Positions 31,061 through 35,225 of a DNA stretch of 35,225 bases are shown here, piece by piece. A program made the translations under genes and the position numbers. Position 1 is the first letter of the stretch, and every line of letters starts with the position of its first letter. The stretch comes from Lachnospiraceae bacterium (GTDB taxonomy: Bacteria > Bacillota > Clostridia > Lachnospirales > Lachnospiraceae). Location of the stretch: assembly GCA_017440045.1 (NCBI GenBank), contig JAFSIA010000060.1, forward strand, positions 1 through 35,225, given 5' to 3'. The notes under the pieces are model-generated. The model had not been told where the DNA came from and did no database searches. It saw nothing but the letters and a program-made list of their open reading frames with translations.

Positions 31061-32530
31061 CTATATATTCATATCTAAAACGTTTAAATTTTCGATTTTG
31101 GTGTCCTCCGGACCAGTCAACTGACATCCCTTTTCCTTTGCATAAGAAATATATTTTAGAATATCAGATGTAATCATTTCACCAGGAGCCAAAACAGGTA
31201 TACCCGGTGGATAGCACATAACAAATTCACTACAAATCTGCCCCTCTGTCTCCATTATAGGCAGGCTCTTTTTAGCTGCATAAAAGGCTTCCTGTGGGCT
31301 TTTTACAACAATCGGTTCTATGTACTCCTGCGTTAATAAACCAGAAGGATCCCCCTTAAATCTGCGCTTTATCTCTGCCAATGCGCTAACCAGTCTCTCT
31401 ACCTCCTGGAATCTGTCTCCTATAGAAAGATACGCCAACACATTTCCAAGATCACCAAACTCAATCTGAATATCATATTCATCTCTCAAAATATCATATA
31501 CCTGAATACCGGCAAGCCCTACGTCAAGAGTATGTATACTAAGCTTAGTCGGGTCGAAGTCGTAAACCGAATCCCCATCTATAAGCTCACTGCCAAAGGC
31601 ATAAAAATCACCTATTGCATTAATCTCCTCTCTGGCATACTGTGCAAGGTCTGTAACATGATTAAAGACTTCCCTTCCTCTGAGAGCCAGATTTCTTCTG
31701 GAAATGTCAAGACTTGACATAAGAAGGTAGCTTGCTGAGGTTGTCTGAGTTAAGTTTATAATCTGTCTAACATAGCCCGGATTAACATTCTTTCCTGTAA
31801 GCAATAAGCTAGACTGTGTTAAGCTACCTCCGCTTTTATGCATAGACACTGCTGCCATATCTGCACCAGCTGCCATAGCTGAAATAGGAAGATTTTCTCC
31901 AAAATATAAATGAGTTCCATGAGCTTCATCAGCAAGGCACATCATTCCTGCTTCATGGGCCATATCTACGATAGCTTTAAGGTCTGAACATATTCCATAG
32001 TAGGTTGGGTTATTAACTAATACAGCCACTGCATTTGGATGCTCCTTTATGGCATTTGCAACCTGCTCACGCTTCATGCCCAAAGCGATACCTAATTTTT
32101 TATCAACCTCCGGGTTTACATAAACCGGTACTGCTCCATTTAAAACAAGGGCATTAATGACACTTCTATGTACATTTCTCGGAAGGATAATCTCATCGCC
32201 TCTCTTACAAGCTGTGAGAACCATACTCTGCACCGCACTAGTTGTACCACCAACCATCAAAAAGGCATTTTCTGCTCCAAAAGCATCTGCAGCAAGCTTT
32301 TCAGCCTCCCTTATAACAGACACCGGATGACACAGATTATCAAGAGGCTTCATACTGTTTACATCCACACCTACACATCTCTGTCCCAAGAAATCTGTAA
32401 GCTCAGGATTTCCTCTTCCTCTTTTATGACCAGGTACATCAAATGGCACCACTCGCATCTGTCTGAAGCTTTCAAGCGCCTCGTAAATAGGTGCGCGCGA
32501 TTGTTCCAATTCGTATATTCTCTTCTCCAA
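31061..32530 (-). CDS. speA: Arginine decarboxylase (Orn/Lys/Arg decarboxylase fold I)
   Basis: This 489-residue PLP enzyme is of the compact Gram-positive Orn/Lys/Arg decarboxylase type. It has VPFDVPGHKRGRGNP near the start, GTTSAVQSM, ADEAHGTHLYF, and the PLP lysine in SMHKSGGSLTQSSLLL. Arginine is assigned as substrate from the following agmatinase; lysine or ornithine cannot be excluded from sequence alone. The start is TTG at 32530 (AGGAGGAAGGG about nine bases upstream); no ATG is suitably placed, so weak initiation may be part of its control. A terminator lies 34-57 bases before the start. It is the first gene of the five-gene polyamine operon. Confidence 0.93.
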   Translation of the reverse strand: MEKRIYELEQSRAPIYEALESFRQMRVVPFDVPGHKRGRGNPELTDFLGQRCVGVDVNSMKPLDNLCHPVSVIREAEKLAADAFGAENAFLMVGGTTSAVQSMVLTACKRGDEIILPRNVHRSVINALVLNGAVPVYVNPEVDKKLGIALGMKREQVANAIKEHPNAVAVLVNNPTYYGICSDLKAIVDMAHEAGMMCLADEAHGTHLYFGENLPISAMAAGADMAAVSMHKSGGSLTQSSLLLTGKNVNPGYVRQIINLTQTTSASYLLMSSLDISRRNLALRGREVFNHVTDLAQYAREEINAIGDFYAFGSELIDGDSVYDFDPTKLSIHTLDVGLAGIQVYDILRDEYDIQIEFGDLGNVLAYLSIGDRFQEVERLVSALAEIKRRFKGDPSGLLTQEYIEPIVVKSPQEAFYAAKKSLPIMETEGQICSEFVMCYPPGIPVLAPGEMITSDILKYISYAKEKGCQLTGPEDTKIENLNVLDMNI

Positions 32531-32563
32531 CTTACCCTTCCTCCTATTATATAAATTAAAAAA

Positions 32564-32587
32564 AGGTAGCGTATTTCTACGCTACCT
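32564..32587 (-). terminator. Terminator hairpin in the leader of speA (possible attenuator)
   Basis: AGGTAGCGTA and TACGCTACCT form a 10-bp stem with a GAAA loop on the minus strand, followed by seven T. It lies just ahead of the speA ribosome site, leaving about 27 bases after the T-run, too little for a usual promoter plus ribosome site. It is therefore either a leader attenuator of the polyamine operon or the end of an RNA from the region 32590-33040. Confidence 0.85.
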
Positions 32588-32825
32588 GCAAAGTCAACTT
32601 ATTATGAATTCATATTTATATATCACCTGAATTTAGCACGTATATATCATATTTTTGATATATTATGTTAACCACTATTTCTATTAATTTTAATCTAAAA
32701 TTACAGTAAACAGTTATGTGATATTAAACATACTCACTATAATAATCTAGAGTCTATATAGCAATCATTACTTTTACTACTCTTATTGACTGTTTCACAA
32801 GTCAGCGCAAATACTTGCACTATTC

Positions 32826-32863
32826 GGTTTATAAGAAACCAACTGGTTTATAAGAAACCAACT
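32826..32863. repeat. Two perfect 19-bp tandem repeats with internal hairpins
   Basis: GGTTTATAAGAAACCAACT is repeated exactly and without spacing. In each copy GGTTT pairs with AAACC around a 5-nt loop. It lies next to the GC-rich island at 32882-32923 in the 514-base gap upstream of speA. Confidence 0.7.
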
Positions 32864-32881
32864 TATAAAATAATCGGCAGT

Positions 32882-32923
32882 GGACCCGGCTGTCCGTATG
32901 GCCTTGACTCTTTCGAGTGGTCC
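32882..32923 (-). other. GC-rich island with RNA-like folding in an AT-rich gap
   Basis: Read on the minus strand, GGACC (32923-32919) pairs with GGTCC (32886-32882). Inside lies ACTC-GAAA-GAGT (32918-32907), a stem closed by a GNRA tetraloop, then GGCC and GACAGCC that can pair further. The surroundings are strongly AT-rich. It matches no riboswitch I can name. A plus-strand ORF covers it but has no credible start or family. A structured RNA ending at the 32564-32587 terminator is one possibility; a remnant of a lost gene is another. The rest of the gap 32588-32825 shows only short AT palindromes. Confidence 0.4.
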
Positions 32924-33044
32924 TTAATAATTGTTATAAGAAAAGCTCTAAATTATGTTTTTCTTAAACCTAAATCAGAATATCACACTATAATACCACT
33001 GTCAATAAAAACTTTTCGACAGATTAACGCTTTACCAAGGAAAA

Positions 33045-33677
33045 CTACTGATAAATTTGACCCATATTTCCCATAGACATATATGTCTTATAATTTTTAT
33101 TTATCTTACTAAAGGTTGCAACGGCACTTATACCTACAAACAGCCACAAGGTACCCGTAACCTGCTGGAACATAACTATTCCTGTTATTACTTCTGCAAT
33201 ACCTAAAATAAGCAACAATATAGCCATAACCTCACTACGTAACAGCTGCATACCAAGTGCTATTCCAGAGATAAGTATTGCACCTATATATCCCCAATAT
33301 GGCAAATTATTTATGGCTGCAATAGCTATATTTAATGCACCTATAATATAACAAACAATTGCACATGTTCTTATCTCTTTTACAAATGGCTTTGGAAGAT
33401 ACTTTGTCATATATTCACGCTTTGATACATATCCTGTAGGCGCTACACCATTTGGAAATTCTGGTGGTAAATATCCTCCTGTAATATCACTTGCGTATGG
33501 CAAATTAGAAACTGGCTGCATATTCGCCTGTGGATACATACCTGATGGCATCTGTATATTTGTCTGTGATGAATTTACAGGCTGTCCACAGTATGGGCAA
33601 AATGCATCACCAGGATTTTGCTTGGCACCACACTTTATGCAAAACTGCGTTTGATTATTTACATACTGGTTATCCAT
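33045..33677 (-). CDS. Zinc-ribbon membrane protein of unknown function
   Basis: The 210-residue protein has an N-terminal zinc ribbon CIKCGAKQNPGDAFCPYCG (two CxxC knuckles, residues 13-31) and a Pro/Gln/Met-rich linker (about 35-90). Four hydrophobic segments (about 105-190; CAIVCYIIGALNIAIAAI, AILISGIALGMQLL, VMAILLLILGIAEVITGIVMF, GTLWLFVGISAVATF) follow, then a short Tyr/Met-rich tail. Such zinc-ribbon membrane proteins are common and uncharacterised in Lachnospiraceae. A likely promoter lies 40-68 bases upstream of the ATG. It shares architecture with the zinc-ribbon protein at 34086-34859. The function is unknown. Confidence 0.82.
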   Translation of the reverse strand: MDNQYVNNQTQFCIKCGAKQNPGDAFCPYCGQPVNSSQTNIQMPSGMYPQANMQPVSNLPYASDITGGYLPPEFPNGVAPTGYVSKREYMTKYLPKPFVKEIRTCAIVCYIIGALNIAIAAINNLPYWGYIGAILISGIALGMQLLRSEVMAILLLILGIAEVITGIVMFQQVTGTLWLFVGISAVATFSKINKNYKTYMSMGNMGQIYQ

Positions 33678-33716
33678 GGTTTTTATCCCCTTTTCTTTCG
33701 TAATTTAGACATAGCT

Positions 33717-33751
33717 ATAATAACTCTAAGTAGGGTAAATCGCAAGTAGGG
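33717..33751 (-). promoter_or_regulatory. Promoter with flanking AAGTAGGG direct repeats upstream of the zinc-ribbon gene
   Basis: On the minus strand TTGCGA (33745-33740) and TATTAT (33722-33717) are spaced by 17 bp. AAGTAGGG occurs at 33728-33735 and 33744-33751, 16 bp apart on the plus strand, one copy inside the spacer and one at the -35. The repeats may be an operator. No other gene lies in the rest of 33678-34085. Confidence 0.5.
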
Positions 33752-33877
33752 AATTCTGTTTATTTATATGGAATTATGACTCTCTTAACTTATTATAAAG
33801 GATTTTTTCTGCGTGAGTACGCAAGTTGATTTTCTTTTTGAATAACAATTTCCAAGACGCTTGATTTTTTGAAATAA

Positions 33878-33900
33878 GGACTCTGCAAAAAGCAGAGTCC
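33878..33900. terminator. Hairpin downstream of the second zinc-ribbon gene
   Basis: GGACTCTGC and GCAGAGTCC form a perfect 9-bp stem with a 5-nt loop. On the minus strand it is followed by TTATTTC. It lies about 185 bases past the stop of the gene at 34086-34859 and probably ends that transcript. Confidence 0.6.
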
Positions 33901-34085
33901 CTATGACATTTTCTTTCAATATTACTATTTAACCAGATTGTGGTAAATGTCAAACCCTTATAAAGCTCATAAAACACTGCTTTCTGGCACAGCATTTTAC
34001 TTCAACGCTTAATAGACACTCAAGTTGCCTATCTCTGATACTATACTATAATATCTTAATAAATATGTCAATGTTCTTTCCATTC

Positions 34086-34859
34086 TTATACAAGTTCATC
34101 CCATTCATCTTCCTCGTATATATCTGTAATATTTTTTTCTTTCTCAGAATTATATTTTATTTTGTTATATTGTGGAATAATTAATGCTCCATATATAATA
34201 ATAAAAATCAATAACACATATATTGCCATTCCTGCTTTAAGACTAGAATCTCCCGCTCCATTGACTCCCATACATCGGTTAAATATGATTGGAAAAATCC
34301 ATGTAATAACTATTGTAAAAGCTGATATGCCCACAAATGCTTGTCCACAATCTACTACGGCTATTCTATCTCGCTTTGATAAACCTATAAGCACTACTAT
34401 AGTTCCCCCTAACAGCGCTATTCCACTTAATATAATTGCCCAGAAAGCAACTAACATAATTGTATCGTTACTATCGTAAACATTCATAGACTCCGCACCT
34501 TCTATGCATATTTCTAATAACTCTGTAAAAGTATATTCTATATCTACCATGCTCGCAGCACTACCATACTTAAATGCTAATCTCTCAAGCATCTCCCCAT
34601 AATATTTAGGCACAATTATTGGCATAAATACAAACATTGCTATTATAACAATCACAAAAAGCCAATTAAGCCCATATAATATATATTCTTTAACTTTATT
34701 TATGTTTACTGTCGGTTTGTGACAATACGTATATGTATTCTGCGCAAATGGAACATCCGATTGAACGTAAGTTGTATTGCTATATTCTATTTTCTGACCA
34801 CATTGATTACAAAATTTAGAACCATCAACGATTGTTGAACCACATTTAAGACAATTCAT
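34086..34859 (-). CDS. Zinc-ribbon membrane protein of unknown function
   Basis: This is a 257-residue protein. The N-terminal zinc ribbon is MNCLKCGSTIVDGSKFCNQCG (CxxC pairs at residues 3-6 and 17-20). After a linker come four transmembrane segments (about 58-85, 133-158, 170-192 and 207-228) and an acidic C-terminal tail DIYEEDEWDELV. A hydrophilic region of about 45 residues between the first two segments (about 86-132) may face outward. The ribosome site is GGGAGGT. It lies 25 bases after the SecD-like gene on the same strand, so the two are probably cotranscribed. I do not recognise a specific function. Confidence 0.82.
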   Translation of the reverse strand: MNCLKCGSTIVDGSKFCNQCGQKIEYSNTTYVQSDVPFAQNTYTYCHKPTVNINKVKEYILYGLNWLFVIVIIAMFVFMPIIVPKYYGEMLERLAFKYGSAASMVDIEYTFTELLEICIEGAESMNVYDSNDTIMLVAFWAIILSGIALLGGTIVVLIGLSKRDRIAVVDCGQAFVGISAFTIVITWIFPIIFNRCMGVNGAGDSSLKAGMAIYVLLIFIIIYGALIIPQYNKIKYNSEKEKNITDIYEEDEWDELV

Positions 34860-34884
34860 AATATACCTCCCATTAAAAACTATT

Positions 34885-35225
34885 CTATTTTAGTCTTTTC
34901 GCAGTATTAATATAGTCTGCAAGAGTCTTCATCATTGTTTCAGCTATATCAAAAGATTCAAACTTACTTACTACAAATGAATTCATTATTCCACCTGATT
35001 CAATTAATGGCGCACTAATAATTTCACCTTCAATCATAATATACAATACCCGTCCTAGATTAGCTTCCAACATATCCGCCATCACTTCTTTTCCACTTTC
35101 GGATAAAAAAGCTTCTACGAAATACTGCTTTTCTCCTGTTTCAGAATCAACACTTTCTACCACCTGAGCACCAGTAATATGCTCTAATGTAATCCAAGTC
35201 TTTTCCTCAGCCGTACCATAATTAG
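34885..35225 (-). CDS. SecD-like periplasmic-head domain protein, N-terminus beyond window
   Basis: The frame is open from the right edge and ends at 34885; 112 residues of the C-terminus are visible. WITLEHITGAQVVESVD, AFLSESGKEVMADMLEANLGRVLYIMIEGEIISAPLIES and the closing FDIAETMMKTLADYIN follow the pattern of the SecD P1 head domain (VxLxFTxEGAxxF, GxxLAIxLDGKVISAPVI, Ax-LA-xL). The ORF ends right after this domain, without the transmembrane half of SecD, so it is a SecD-derived stand-alone domain protein or the tail of a longer fusion, not a normal translocase subunit. An internal GTG at 35163 is not the likely start because similarity continues upstream of it. Confidence 0.7.
   Translation of the reverse strand, partial: NYGTAEEKTWITLEHITGAQVVESVDSETGEKQYFVEAFLSESGKEVMADMLEANLGRVLYIMIEGEIISAPLIESGGIMNSFVVSKFESFDIAETMMKTLADYINTAKRLK

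Noticed and set aside
32786-33076. 96-codon plus-strand ORF over the GC-rich island
   Set aside because: It begins at a non-ATG codon without a ribosome site, overlaps the end of the minus-strand zinc-ribbon gene, contains tandem DNA repeats and resembles no known family.
33774-33995. 73-codon minus-strand ORF between the zinc-ribbon genes
   Set aside because: It spans a terminator hairpin, lacks a ribosome site and shows no domain or hydrophobic pattern; probably non-coding.

Overview
The window looks like a chromosomal segment of a low-GC, spore-forming anaerobe of the Clostridia, most likely a Lachnospiraceae member. The support is a complete spoVA operon, two small CotF-like coat proteins, a Spo0A-family response regulator, a pyruvate formate-lyase activase, and a polyamine operon of the carboxyspermidine type. 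The genus cannot be named from the sequence alone.

Layout. Positions 1-7250 form an accessory module. On the minus strand are a secreted Rhs/YD-repeat protein with a caspase-like C-terminal tip (840-4340) and, directly behind it, a membrane-anchored gene cut by the window edge (1-825) in the usual place for an immunity gene. Divergent from these, on the plus strand, are a receiver domain (4797-5267), a Spo0A-type DNA-binding domain in a different frame (5282-5572), and an AgrC/ComD-like sensor kinase (5803-7248). A 15-codon ORF with a strong ribosome site lies antisense between regulator and kinase. Tandem 10-bp repeats precede both the regulator and the kinase, and related TGTCGTTGG sites lie upstream of the Rhs gene. 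I infer a peptide-sensing circuit controlling a polymorphic toxin; this is the best candidate here for an undescribed system.

Positions 7250-13792 hold a palindrome-rich convergent junction, a YigZ/IMPACT gene, a class A penicillin-binding protein and spoVAA-AB-AC-AD-AE (spore dipicolinate transport). A 147-nt near-continuous hairpin follows at 13883-14029.

Positions 14034-25428 are almost all minus strand: an EF-hand protein; an AbiE toxin-antitoxin locus whose toxin is broken; an apparent six-gene run (HD hydrolase, thioredoxin, YlmH-like, CopA, GreA, CopZ) ending at a strong terminator; pflA; and a zinc/cadmium-type P-type ATPase with its ArsR-type repressor and a clear promoter/operator. 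A 74-bp tandem repeat with terminator-like hairpins occupies 25583-25880.

Positions 25991-32530 hold the two coat genes and the polyamine operon speA-speE-speB-carboxyspermidine dehydrogenase-carboxyspermidine decarboxylase, which runs from arginine through agmatine and putrescine to spermidine. A terminator just ahead of speA suggests attenuation or the end of an upstream RNA. The right end has two zinc-ribbon membrane proteins and a partial SecD-like protein. No rRNA, tRNA, CRISPR array or recognisable insertion sequence was found.
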